Shown in pieces: positions 1-7,040 of a stretch of DNA of 44,467 nt. The notes beneath the pieces are model-generated. The model had not been told where the DNA came from. It saw nothing but the letters and a program-made list of their open reading frames with translations, and did not search any database. Both the position numbers and the translations under genes were made by a program. Within the stretch, counting starts at the first letter, position 1, and each line of letters begins with the position of its first letter. This stretch comes from a virus. The DNA lies in the IMG/VR virus record IMGVR_UViG_3300031999_000051, positions 1 to 44,467 of that record, one strand, 5' to 3'.

Positions 1-142
1 TGGCTCACGCCAATGTTACGACCACTGTTCCGGCTTTTACAACCGCTACTTACGGCTGGGTAACAATCGAATTTACCACTAATTTCAGTTTATCGGCTTC
101 TACTGTCTACTGGATAGTTTTAAAAACGGCTGCCGCTGCCAC
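1..142. repeat. Terminal direct repeat (left copy) closing the circle
   Basis: These bases are repeated at 44326-44467 with one difference: T at 16 against C at 44341. The fibre reading frame passes through the repeat in the same register at both ends, so it is the overlap of a circular or circularly permuted genome rather than a gene duplication. The mismatch changes one fibre codon from Val (GTT) to Ala (GCT), which suggests a mixed population or an assembly error. Confidence 0.9.
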
Positions 143-1655
143 CAATATTAATTATGCCTGGGCTTCTGATGCCAGTTCGCCAAGCTACACCCCGGGCACG
201 ATGGCTGTCTCCGTTGACGGTGGTGCGACCTGGGCAGCAGTAACAGTCGCTGATGCTTACTTCAGAGTTTTGGGTAATTCCACTTCGATCAATAGTTCCC
301 TTATTACTAGTATCGGAGGAACAAAAAAGATCTATTTTGGGACCGGTAATCCTACCGGCACAGAAAACAGTGATGCCCGTCTATATAGTTATGACGGCTC
401 AAATTGGGTTTTAACCAAAGTAATGACAAGCGAATGTACGATTGCTTCTTTGGCAGAATATTCAGAAGTCACTAAAGTTTACCTCGGTACCGGGGGTTAT
501 GCGAAAGTTTACGAGACGGCAGATTTTACCACTTTTACGTTGGCCAAAGATATTGATGTACCGCAAAACCCCGGTTATGTTTATGCCATGAAAGAATATA
601 ATTCGGTTTTGTATGCCGGCGGTGGATCCCCGGAGATTGTACCAACACAGTATTACAGTGGTTTTCTTTTCTATTACGATTCCACTAAATGGCGGAATTT
701 GTATCCTTTTGATTTCACTGTTATAAAATCTTTGGAATTTTATGATGCCTATCTTTTTATGGGAACTTACCATGGCCATGTTTATGTCTTTGATACGGCT
801 TCACTAAATCCTCTATTCAATTTTAAAGATGATTATGCTTATCAACTGCAGATCTTTGATATGCAGTATTTTGATGACAGATTATATATCGGTACTTATC
901 CCCAGGAAGGGACTGGTGATACTAATGCCGGCGTATGGAAGTTTGACCGCCGGGGAATCTCCCTAGCCCATACCGCTTCCGGAGTCACTGGCTATCGTTG
1001 TTTTGCTGTCGTTAATGGCGATTTACTGGTAGGAACAGGGGATGATGGCTATGTTTATAAACTTGATGAAACTAAATATGCGGCTACCGGCTGGTATCAA
1101 TCTTCTTATTATGATGCCAATTTGCCTAACTATACCAAACTATATAATTCAGTGACAGTTAAACATGATCCTTTAACGGTCGATCACAGCATTGTAGTTT
1201 ATTATAAATACAAAGAATCGGATTCCTGGACGACACTGGGGACTTCCAATACGCTAAACGCTACTGAAAAAGAGATCCTTTTCCCGGCCGGGACTAATTC
1301 CAAAAAGATTACTTTAAAAGTTGAATTAAATACTACCAATAGTTTAACCACGCCGGTATTAACAGAAGTAGTGTTAAAGTATACCCTTTATCCGATCAGA
1401 CGGTGGCAGTGGAATCTGCGGTTGCTTCTTAAAGAAAATATTAATCTTTTGGACAATAGCCTGGAAAACAGAACAGCTGCCACCATGAGATCGGCTATCG
1501 AGAATTTATTATCTTCCCAAACACTTTATACATTTGTGGATATCGATGCGACTTCTTACAATGTTTTGGTAGTGGATACTGACCAAACCAGTTGGGTAAT
1601 TAACCAGGACGCAACCAATGAAGACGAGATAAATATTACTTTATTAGAAGCTTAA
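1..1655 (+). CDS. Giant tail fibre, C-terminal part (begins at 42543)
   Basis: The frame is open from the left edge, so the ATG at 201 is internal and not the true start. After the end of the beta-rich module come several repeats of the form G-T-(G/Y)-x-x-x-V-Y-x-F/Y-D, for example around 330-400, 560-800 and 850-960. These look like blades of a beta-propeller, a fold used for glycan or protein binding. The last 100 or so residues include a charged helix and a short beta-rich end. The gene finishes just before a strong ribosome-binding site for the next gene. The propeller assignment is inferred from repeat pattern only. Confidence 0.8.
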   Translation, partial: AHANVTTTVPAFTTATYGWVTIEFTTNFSLSASTVYWIVLKTAAAATNINYAWASDASSPSYTPGTMAVSVDGGATWAAVTVADAYFRVLGNSTSINSSLITSIGGTKKIYFGTGNPTGTENSDARLYSYDGSNWVLTKVMTSECTIASLAEYSEVTKVYLGTGGYAKVYETADFTTFTLAKDIDVPQNPGYVYAMKEYNSVLYAGGGSPEIVPTQYYSGFLFYYDSTKWRNLYPFDFTVIKSLEFYDAYLFMGTYHGHVYVFDTASLNPLFNFKDDYAYQLQIFDMQYFDDRLYIGTYPQEGTGDTNAGVWKFDRRGISLAHTASGVTGYRCFAVVNGDLLVGTGDDGYVYKLDETKYAATGWYQSSYYDANLPNYTKLYNSVTVKHDPLTVDHSIVVYYKYKESDSWTTLGTSNTLNATEKEILFPAGTNSKKITLKVELNTTNSLTTPVLTEVVLKYTLYPIRRWQWNLRLLLKENINLLDNSLENRTAATMRSAIENLLSSQTLYTFVDIDATSYNVLVVDTDQTSWVINQDATNEDEINITLLEA

Positions 1656-1670
1656 AGGAGGTGAATAAAA

Positions 1671-1922
1671 ATGGCATTCACATACACTCATAAATATATT
1701 ATTAAGGCTAAAGGGAAAACATATGAAGGAGAAATAGTCTTGCATCCGGATCAGACTTATACATCGTCTGAAGTAGAACGGGAGCAAGGTTCCACCACCA
1801 CCGAAGTGGCTGCGATTACAACTTTTTTAACGGCCGTAAATACTTTATACGGGGTGATGAAAAATATCGGGGCTATTACTATTTTTCCGAAGAAAGCCGG
1901 TGGCTCGGTACCGAAATCATAG
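1671..1922 (+). CDS. Small hypothetical protein, 83 aa
   Basis: A perfect AAAGGAGGTG ribosome-binding site precedes the ATG. The protein starts with a beta-rich segment (TYTHKYIIKAKGKTYEGEIV) and continues with a Thr-rich middle and a basic tail. I do not recognise the family. It lies between the giant fibre and the lysis-like genes, so a fibre accessory or chaperone role is possible but unsupported by any motif. Confidence 0.7.
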   Translation: MAFTYTHKYIIKAKGKTYEGEIVLHPDQTYTSSEVEREQGSTTTEVAAITTFLTAVNTLYGVMKNIGAITIFPKKAGGSVPKS

Positions 1923-1940
1923 TTATAAAGAGGCATAAAG

Positions 1941-2360
1941 ATGAGCAAAAAAGATAACCACTTTAAATGGAATGATGGTATTTCCCTTAAGGAATACTTT
2001 GAAAAGTTAATGGCAGAACTTATCAGGGCTAATGACCAAAGGTTTAATGACCTTGAGGAAAAGTTACAAGTCATTTTTGATAAGAACGAAATAGCCTTAC
2101 AAAAATCAGATATTAAATTGGATGCCAGGCTTTCGCTTATGAACGAATTTAGGAGCCAGATGAAAGATCAGGCTGCTACCTTTGTCACCAGAAATGAATT
2201 GAAGATGTGTGTAGAGAAAATAGACATGAGTATCAGAAACCTTGAGATTAGCAAGGCAGCTTTAGAAGGTAAGGCGAGCGCACAGGCTTTAATGTTTACT
2301 CAAATAATGACTTTTATTAGTTTATTAATCGGCCTTGTGGCTTTGATATTTAAAATATGA
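1941..2360 (+). CDS. Coiled-coil protein with C-terminal membrane anchor (XhlA-like lysis accessory), 139 aa
   Basis: The first 110 residues are charged and helical with heptad-like spacing. Residues about 117-138 form a single hydrophobic segment (MTFISLLIGLVALIF) followed by a basic end. This soluble-coil plus C-terminal anchor layout matches XhlA/hemolysin-type phage proteins that assist holins. The stop overlaps the ATG of the endolysin candidate by four bases, which supports a lysis role. Family membership is inferred from architecture, not from a diagnostic motif. Confidence 0.65.
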   Translation: MSKKDNHFKWNDGISLKEYFEKLMAELIRANDQRFNDLEEKLQVIFDKNEIALQKSDIKLDARLSLMNEFRSQMKDQAATFVTRNELKMCVEKIDMSIRNLEISKAALEGKASAQALMFTQIMTFISLLIGLVALIFKI

Positions 2361-3355
2361 AAAAACTAAAAGTACCGGAAGTATACGGACAAAGAGATAA
2401 TCGTTGGAATAATATCCTTCTGGGTTACAATTCTAATTCCCAGTATACGATCGGTCTGTATGGCTGCCTTATCTCTTGTTTAGGAATGATAGTCCATAAG
2501 ACTCCGGACGAAGTAAACACAATCCTGAAAAATAACAGTGGTTTTGTTTCCGGATCAGGTGATTTCTATTGGGGTAAATGTAGTGCTTTAGGGTTAAATC
2601 AAATCTACACTTCACCTTCTTACGACGGCCCGGTAACTCCTCAGGGAATGACAAAGATAAAAGAACTTCTGGACGATAATCATCCATTATTATGTGAAAT
2701 TGACTTTAATCCGGCGACTACAAGCGTTGAAGAACATTATGTGCTTTTGATTGGTTATGACGGCGATCAAATAATTGCGGCTGATCCGTGGACTGGACAA
2801 ATAATTAGTTTGGATGTCTATGGGGGCGCCCAACGGTCAATTATTCAATTCCGGTCTTATGATAAAACTTTTGATGATGAAGCTGACAGCCAAGTGGCTT
2901 TGTTGGAGCGTGAATATGCGCAGTGCCGGAATGACCGGGATGGGCATTGGATTGAGTTACAAACTTTAAAACAACAATACGGCGATTTGGATACAAAATT
3001 TACTTTATTAACTGGTGATAAAGAACGTATTTCTCGAGAATTAGACCAATCCTTAAAAAACACTTCAGAATTGCGTGATGTTACAAATAAACAGATCGAT
3101 GCCCTTTCTCAGCAGTTGGAGAACGAGACTGCTAACTTAACAACGGCCAACGACAAGATTAAGGAATTGACCACTCAACTTAATGCTACCGATATAGGTT
3201 CTATTCTTACTGAAAATGAGGGTTTGAAAATCCGGATCGGTGAATTGACTGATGAGCTTGCTAAACGGCCAAAACTTAAAAAGATTTGGAAGCTAGGAAA
3301 GAGTGGACTACTAATCGGATTACTAGATGATAAAAGCCCCGCAAACGTGGGCTAG
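2357..3355 (+). CDS. C39-type cysteine peptidase, probable endolysin, 332 aa
   Basis: Residues 8-170 match the papain-like Peptidase_C39_2 layout: QRDNRW near the N-terminus, Cys37 in GLYGCLISC as nucleophile, His127 in EEHYVLLIGYD and Asp143 in AADPW. Such domains cleave peptide bonds and occur in cell-wall peptidases. Residues about 175-305 are a long coiled coil and the last 25 are basic and hydrophobic, perhaps for wall or membrane binding. The gene overlaps the coiled-coil membrane protein before it and precedes small membrane proteins, which fits an endolysin. A fibre-processing protease is the main alternative, since the giant fibre is nearby. Confidence 0.7.
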   Translation: MKKLKVPEVYGQRDNRWNNILLGYNSNSQYTIGLYGCLISCLGMIVHKTPDEVNTILKNNSGFVSGSGDFYWGKCSALGLNQIYTSPSYDGPVTPQGMTKIKELLDDNHPLLCEIDFNPATTSVEEHYVLLIGYDGDQIIAADPWTGQIISLDVYGGAQRSIIQFRSYDKTFDDEADSQVALLEREYAQCRNDRDGHWIELQTLKQQYGDLDTKFTLLTGDKERISRELDQSLKNTSELRDVTNKQIDALSQQLENETANLTTANDKIKELTTQLNATDIGSILTENEGLKIRIGELTDELAKRPKLKKIWKLGKSGLLIGLLDDKSPANVG

Positions 3356-3379
3356 TAGCTAGATTAGGAGGTGAGAAAT

Positions 3380-3589
3380 ATGGAAAGCAGTAGATTTGAA
3401 TTAAATAAATTAGATTGGCAGAAGATAGGGACTAACGCAGTTATATTTTTAGCTCCGGCATTGTTGATATTTTTAATTTCTTTGCAAGGCGGTTCGGACT
3501 TGCCCGATGCTTTGGATATTCTTAAACTTTATATTTTAAATGTAGTTATTGATACTTTAAGAAAATGGATTGCGGGACACGCAAACTAA
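3380..3589 (+). CDS. Small membrane protein, holin candidate, 69 aa
   Basis: The ATG at 3380 is preferred over the in-frame GTG at 3371 because the GTG lies inside the GGAGGTG ribosome-binding site. The protein has a charged N-terminus, one clear hydrophobic segment around residues 17-35 (NAVIFLAPALLIFLISL) and a weaker second one near 50-60. Size, topology and position directly after the endolysin candidate fit a holin or antiholin, but no specific holin family is recognised. Confidence 0.6.
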   Translation: MESSRFELNKLDWQKIGTNAVIFLAPALLIFLISLQGGSDLPDALDILKLYILNVVIDTLRKWIAGHAN

Positions 3590-3604
3590 TTGGAGGTGAT
3601 TAAA

Positions 3605-3742
3605 ATGAGTTTATCTAGTTTCTTTTTGTGGTTTGGTTTAACCTTATTTGTTATTTTGCCGGCACTTCCGGCTATTTTTAGTTTATCTTTGGCTGGATTA
3701 TTGATGGTTGTGGGCATGGTTCTATTAGTTTTGGATAAATAA
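3605..3742 (+). CDS. Mini membrane protein with two hydrophobic segments, 45 aa
   Basis: A GGAGGTG ribosome-binding site at 3592-3598 precedes the ATG. The 45 residues are almost entirely hydrophobic, with two membrane segments separated by a short turn (LPALPAI) and ending in LDK. The gene was found by reading the sequence between the neighbouring genes. It follows another small membrane protein, so a holin/antiholin pair is plausible. Function is inferred from context. Confidence 0.6.
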   Translation: MSLSSFFLWFGLTLFVILPALPAIFSLSLAGLLMVVGMVLLVLDK

Positions 3743-3743
3743 C

Positions 3744-4109
3744 ATGGAACGAGAACTAACTAGACGAAGGTTTTTAAAAGTAATACCCGGTGTATTGTTG
3801 GGGTTGGTGGCTGGTGAGACACTGGCTGATCCCTTGAAACCACCAATGAGCGGTAAGTCACCAGAACGGATAACCTTAGACGACCATGAAAAGAAGTTAG
3901 TGGAGTTAGCGGAAGTAGATTTACTTACCGTTAATACTTTGATGAACGTGGCGGTTATAAGCGACATGAACGATACCATTTTGGATAAGCGGTTAAAAAG
4001 AGTTGAACTTTTAGTTCCTGATATCCAAGAGCCTGATTTGTTTTTAGGCAAAGGTTTACAACAAGCAAAGACGGTATTTAAAGGAAAGAATGGCCCCGTT
4101 AGAGGTTAG
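3744..4109 (+). CDS. Protein with a twin-arginine (Tat) signal peptide, 121 aa
   Basis: Residues 6-12 are TRRRFLK, a good match to the twin-arginine motif, followed by a hydrophobic stretch (VIPGVLLGLVAG) and a likely cleavage region around ALADP-like residues 26-30. The mature part is about 90 residues, helical and charged, without recognised domains. Tat export would place a folded protein outside the host membrane, which is unusual for a phage product. It sits at the end of the lysis-like block and overlaps the next gene by 20 bases. Confidence 0.65.
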   Translation: MERELTRRRFLKVIPGVLLGLVAGETLADPLKPPMSGKSPERITLDDHEKKLVELAEVDLLTVNTLMNVAVISDMNDTILDKRLKRVELLVPDIQEPDLFLGKGLQQAKTVFKGKNGPVRG

Positions 4110-4332
4110 GCTGAACGGCAACTGGCATGAAGTGGTGGGAATCGGCAAGGCGCATAAAGCCAGTGGTGAATACGCAGACGGAGTAGCAAGAATACTACCA
4201 CCGTTTTATGTTTTAGATAACGGTATGACAGTACACCCGCAAGCGCTTAACCTAGAAATTAAAGGGACAATAGATAATACAATTTTTTTAGCTAACCGTG
4301 ATGGAACGCCAAAAACTAAGGATGTTAAGTGA
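4090..4332 (+). CDS. Small hypothetical protein, 80 aa
   Basis: The ATG lies inside the end of the Tat-signal gene and follows AAAGGAAAG, a fair ribosome-binding site. The protein reads as a small beta-rich domain (LEVRLNGNWHEVVGIG) with a hydrophilic tail. No family is recognised. It overlaps genes on both sides, so the three small proteins at 3744-4501 are probably co-expressed. Confidence 0.6.
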   Translation: MAPLEVRLNGNWHEVVGIGKAHKASGEYADGVARILPPFYVLDNGMTVHPQALNLEIKGTIDNTIFLANRDGTPKTKDVK

Positions 4333-4501
4333 AGTAGTCAGGAATAAACAAGGTTCATTTGAAGTCGTTACCCAATGGTATGAAGGCTGGCAACCTAAAC
4401 TTGGAACTTTTATTCAAGGTTGGACCGGGCCGGAAACACGAGTAGAAAAAACCAAGATAAAACCAGTAGTAATTTTTAAAGGAGGCCAAAATGAGTTGTG
4501 A
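4301..4501 (+). CDS. Small hypothetical protein, 66 aa
   Basis: The ATG at 4301 is preferred to the adjoining GTG at 4298. The product is rich in Trp and Lys (VVTQWYEGWQPKLGTFIQGW) and could be a small wall- or surface-binding module, but this is guesswork. It overlaps the previous gene by 32 bases and the next by 11. No domain is recognised. Confidence 0.5.
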   Translation: MERQKLRMLSEVVRNKQGSFEVVTQWYEGWQPKLGTFIQGWTGPETRVEKTKIKPVVIFKGGQNEL

Positions 4502-4703
4502 AATGCCAAAAGTGCCATGCTTGGGACCAGTGCCGCCGATAACTGAATTTGTTAGTCCGGGTGATAGTGGGCGTCCAGCGGGATTGGTAGAACAGAAGTT
4601 TAAAGCGCCATGTTGGGAACAGGACTGGGTGGCCGGAGAGTGTGAGACATGGGGAAATAGTACAATTGTTTATTTAAGGGCGGCAAGGAATAGTAAGCAT
4701 TAA
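4491..4703 (+). CDS. Small cysteine-containing protein, 70 aa
   Basis: The sequence AAAGGAGGCC just upstream is a strong ribosome-binding site. The protein carries Cys residues at positions 3, 9, 41 and 50, with several Pro and Trp residues, and may bind a metal or form disulphides. The family is unknown. It is the last gene before the structured region and the convergent integrase. Confidence 0.6.
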   Translation: MSCEMPKVPCLGPVPPITEFVSPGDSGRPAGLVEQKFKAPCWEQDWVAGECETWGNSTIVYLRAARNSKH

Positions 4704-4712
4704 ATATGCATC

Positions 4713-4721
4713 TGGTATAAT
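4713..4721 (+). promoter_or_regulatory. Extended -10 promoter TGGTATAAT
   Basis: The sequence TGGTATAAT is a perfect extended -10 element. The longer string CATCTGGTATAATTAC closely resembles CATCTGGTATATTAC at 11391-11405 in front of the packaging genes. No good -35 box is visible, as expected for an extended -10. It would transcribe the hairpin pair at 4724-4792 and read antisense into the integrase. Confidence 0.6.
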
Positions 4722-4723
4722 TA

Positions 4724-4792
4724 CCCGCTATCAAGGCCGAGCGCCTGATAACGGGCAGATATCACACACTAATAGCTCGGCGTGGTGTGATA
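4724..4792 (+). ncRNA. Two hairpins with complementary loops (kissing-loop candidate)
   Basis: Hairpin 1 pairs 4724-4733 with 4746-4755, nine pairs and one mismatch. Hairpin 2 pairs 4760-4767 with 4785-4792, eight pairs. The loop of hairpin 1 contains GCCGAGC (4736-4742), the exact complement of GCTCGGC (4775-4781) in the loop of hairpin 2, so a GC-rich seven-base kissing interaction or pseudoknot can form. Loop 1 could instead extend its own stem by three GC pairs. A promoter-like TATAAT ends two bases upstream. It could be a small RNA or a DNA recombination/replication site beside the integrase. No known ribozyme core is present. Confidence 0.55.
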
Positions 4793-4815
4793 CAAATTCA
4801 ATATGAATTATTTCA

Positions 4816-5871
4816 CTAAGGTTTGTCAATAACTACTTCCAAACTTAATCTTGTTTTTGTCTTTTCCAATCGAGTATAAAAACGGTCATCTTTATTTAAT
4901 TTAAAATTATTAAACGTTTGTTCGATTCTTTCCAGAATTTGGTCGGGTAATTCTTCTTTTTTAATCAATGGATGATAAGACAATGCTTTTGCCATATCAT
5001 CAATTAATAAATGCTGATAGGTAGTCAGGGTTTGGAAGGGATTGGAATGACCCAACAGTTGGGAGACAACCGCCACGCCCCCCGGAGGATTGGCTTTCAG
5101 CATCTCGGTGGCGAAAGAATGGCGTAGTAAATGAATCCAAACATTCCTATTTATACCGGCCAGTTTTGCTCTTATCTTAAATTCAGCCTGAAATTGATTT
5201 GAAGGAAGTGGTTTATGGGACCGGTGAGAAACAAAGATATAATCTTCTCCGGATTTATCTTTGATAAATTCTTTTAGATCAGTAGCCAGTTTTTGACAGA
5301 TAGGGAAAATAGCCGGATTGCCGTTCTTAGTTTCTTTAATAGTGATAAAGGTGTTTTCTCCGAATTTAATGTCTTTTACCTGTAAATCAGCTATCTCCCG
5401 TAACCTTCGTCCGGTTAATGCCAAGAGACGAAAATAGAGGGAATATGATTCATCCAGCCCCGGCCATCTCATCTTTCTTCTGATAGACAGGATCCCCTCA
5501 ACCTCTTGTAAAGATAAAATGTCAGTAACTTTGGCCCGTTTAGCTTTAACATAGGGAAAAGATTGAAAAATGTTTTCTTGGACTAATCCGCAGTTAACAA
5601 GATATCTGCCAAAATATTTAGCGGTAGCAATGAATTTATTGAGGGATTGCCGGGTAGTGCCTGTCTCTAATTTATAATGAAGAAATTGAGTAAGATTTTC
5701 AGAACTAAAATAAATATCGCCTGTAAAAGCAAGTAGTTGCTTAATCCCACTTTTGTGGTTTTTAATGGTATTCGGTTTAAGGGCAAGATCCAAAGACAGG
5801 AAGGATAAGAAACCATTAACTAAAGAAGGTTTATCAATATAATCCCTTCTGCTCGGCGGGGAATATCCCAT
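4816..5871 (-). CDS. int: Tyrosine recombinase / phage integrase, 351 aa
   Basis: The C-terminal half carries the full catalytic set: Arg156 in TGRRLRE, Lys182 in KETKNGNP, His247 and Arg250 in HLLRHSF, His274 in LLGHSNP and the nucleophile Tyr285 in TTYQHL. Residues 15-110 form the usual helical core-binding domain. Length fits XerC/XerD-like and phage integrases. It would join phage and host attachment sites. It is the only large minus-strand gene and points away from the HTH/early operon, a layout typical of temperate phages. No obvious excisionase is seen beside it, though the 65-residue HTH protein at 6143 is a candidate. Confidence 0.92.
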   Translation of the reverse strand: MGYSPPSRRDYIDKPSLVNGFLSFLSLDLALKPNTIKNHKSGIKQLLAFTGDIYFSSENLTQFLHYKLETGTTRQSLNKFIATAKYFGRYLVNCGLVQENIFQSFPYVKAKRAKVTDILSLQEVEGILSIRRKMRWPGLDESYSLYFRLLALTGRRLREIADLQVKDIKFGENTFITIKETKNGNPAIFPICQKLATDLKEFIKDKSGEDYIFVSHRSHKPLPSNQFQAEFKIRAKLAGINRNVWIHLLRHSFATEMLKANPPGGVAVVSQLLGHSNPFQTLTTYQHLLIDDMAKALSYHPLIKKEELPDQILERIEQTFNNFKLNKDDRFYTRLEKTKTRLSLEVVIDKP

Positions 5872-5906
5872 GGTATTTTACTTCCGAACACGCAAGAAAG
5901 CAATAT

Positions 5907-5935
5907 CTGTCAAGTACTGTCTATCTCTACCTGTC
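5907..5935 (+). other. CTGTC repeats upstream of integrase, possible arm-type sites
   Basis: Three CTGTC copies start at 5907, 5917 and 5931 in the stretch between the integrase start and the rightward promoter. Repeated short sites beside an integrase are often arm-binding sites of the phage attachment site. Spacing is about one helical turn for the first pair. No core attachment sequence can be recognised without the host genome. Confidence 0.25.
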
Positions 5936-5950
5936 CGGCCAAAGTACTCC

Positions 5951-5979
5951 TTGACATTGACTCTAGATAATACTAGAAT
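5951..5979 (+). promoter_or_regulatory. Strong sigma-70-type promoter for the early operon
   Basis: TTGACA at 5951-5956 is followed by a 17-base spacer and TAGAAT at 5974-5979. A second, overlapping set is TTGACT at 5957-5962, 17 bases, GATATT at 5980-5985. The second copy contains the phage-wide element as TTGACTCTAGATAAT (5957-5971). Transcription would start near 5986 and enter the leader/terminator and the HTH gene. Confidence 0.7.
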
Positions 5980-5985
5980 GATATT

Positions 5986-6112
5986 GTTTGATAATTTAAC
6001 AGAGGAATCACGAAGACTTCTTAACTTCAATACGTAGTAGTTGCACGTCAATTACTACTAAAGAAGCTTAGAGATTAAATCTTCCAAACCTCTGCGCAAT
6101 CAGAGGTTTTTT
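5986..6112 (+). ncRNA. Structured leader RNA or small RNA ending in a terminator
   Basis: Between the promoter and the intrinsic terminator lies a 127-base non-coding stretch. A central hairpin pairs GTAGTAGTT (6034-6042) with AATTACTAC (6050-6058). CAGAGG at 6000-6005 can pair with CCTCTG at 6089-6094, which is the left arm of the terminator, so an antiterminator fold is possible. It is either a stand-alone small RNA or an attenuator in front of the early operon. No ATG-initiated peptide lies inside the predicted transcript. Confidence 0.5.
6086..6112 (+). terminator. Intrinsic terminator / attenuator
   Basis: AAACCTCTG (6086-6094) pairs with CAGAGGTTT (6101-6109) around a six-base loop and the stem runs into six T residues (6107-6112). 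It lies 31 bases before the HTH gene, so it would either end a small RNA or reduce read-through into the early operon. Confidence 0.75.
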
Positions 6113-6142
6113 AAAGACCCTCTTTAATTTTCAAACAAGTCT

Positions 6143-6340
6143 ATGCTAAGAAAAAATCTTCCAACTGTCAAGGTCAACTTTGTTGAGGTCACTAAATTGA
6201 TGTCTAAACCCCGGGATGCTGTTGTTTATCGTATGTGGAAAAGCGGTAAATTCTTAACTCAAGATGAACTGGCTAAACATTTAAGCATAACCAAACAAGC
6301 ATTATATTTAATTTTACGAAAATTTAAGGAGGGAAAATGA
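6143..6340 (+). CDS. Small helix-turn-helix protein, 65 aa
   Basis: The C-terminal half (FLTQDELAKHLSITKQALYL) reads as a clean helix-turn-helix, with the Q-x-x-x-A-x-x-x-x-(I/V) pattern seen in small phage regulators and MarR/TetR-like DNA-binding domains. The N-terminal 30 residues are basic. It is the first gene after the rightward promoter and attenuator, so a regulator of lysogeny, an excisionase or an early activator is plausible. It could be the protein that reads the TTATCTAGTGTCAA element, but nothing in the sequence proves this. Confidence 0.7.
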   Translation: MLRKNLPTVKVNFVEVTKLMSKPRDAVVYRMWKSGKFLTQDELAKHLSITKQALYLILRKFKEGK

Positions 6341-6426
6341 AACTATTTAATATTTTCAGGTTATATATTCATCAATCTATCCGCCGTTACCGAATTAAAA
6401 AGTTTATCGAAAGGATAAATAAATGA
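6337..6426 (+). CDS. Mini basic protein, 29 aa
   Basis: The ATG overlaps the stop of the HTH gene and has AAGGAGGG seven bases upstream. The stop overlaps the start of the next gene (ATGA). The 29 residues are basic and amphipathic (FRLYIHQSIRRYRIKKFIER). Tight overlaps on both sides and the excellent ribosome-binding site argue that it is translated. Function unknown; coupling translation of the next gene may itself be its role. Confidence 0.55.
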   Translation: MKLFNIFRLYIHQSIRRYRIKKFIERINK

Positions 6427-7040
6427 AAAAAGATGACTTAATTTCAACAGCCATGCAAATATTCGGTGCTGATAAATTAAAGAAATTATCAGGGGTAGGG
6501 ATGAGCCGGGTAGACCCGACCGATATCTTGCCTCCCCGGATTCTCCTGGCCCAGAAGTCATCGGCCTTGACTGAGATGGTAGATAAAACCGGCAAAGAGA
6601 TAAAAGCCGGCCAATTTTATCATACCGGCAAGAAAGAGATTATGGAGAAATTTGAGTGTTTCTTTCTATTTGCTGCCAAGAAAAAGTATGTTGATGGCCG
6701 TAAGCCTGATGAAGGCGAAAAAGATATGTATCAGGCGATTGGCGTAATGAAAGATGATCTTTCCTTATTCGGCATGAGTTTCCGCTCATCAGCTCTTTAT
6801 GCCCTGTCAGGTCTGTTTACCGCTACCCAGTCCCAACAGGCACCCATGTTTGGCTTTAACTGCACGGTTGAGTCCAAAATGTTGGAAGGCAAACTTGGCA
6901 CGTGGTATGTACCGGTAATCAGGGTAGGCGACCTGGTGAATGACAAAGATAAGTTTGAAGCCTTGTTTGCGCAAGCCAAACACTTTGATGACAAGGCAGA
7001 TGTAATCATCAATAACCAAGAGACTGAAAATGATAAATAA
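6423..7040 (+). CDS. Probable ssDNA-binding / recombination-associated protein, 205 aa
   Basis: The N-terminal 30 residues are helical. The core, about residues 35-185, includes LPPRILLAQKSSALTEM, KAGQFYHTGKKE and an alternating beta pattern similar in style to phage RPA/SSB-like proteins. The C-terminus is acidic (DDKADVIINNQETEN), a common trait of ssDNA-binding proteins. It stands at the head of the early block, as SSB and annealing proteins often do. The assignment rests on pattern and context, and remains tentative. Confidence 0.45.
   Translation: MKKDDLISTAMQIFGADKLKKLSGVGMSRVDPTDILPPRILLAQKSSALTEMVDKTGKEIKAGQFYHTGKKEIMEKFECFFLFAAKKKYVDGRKPDEGEKDMYQAIGVMKDDLSLFGMSFRSSALYALSGLFTATQSQQAPMFGFNCTVESKMLEGKLGTWYVPVIRVGDLVNDKDKFEALFAQAKHFDDKADVIINNQETENDK

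Noticed and set aside
201-1655. Fibre gene starting at ATG 201
   Set aside because: The frame is open to the left edge and joins the frame starting at 42543 through the terminal repeat, so 201 is internal.
4724-4792. Self-cleaving ribozyme (twister or hammerhead)
   Set aside because: Some short strings look similar (ACCCGC with GGCCGA, and CUGAUA), but the outer P1 closure and the conserved cores of both classes are missing.
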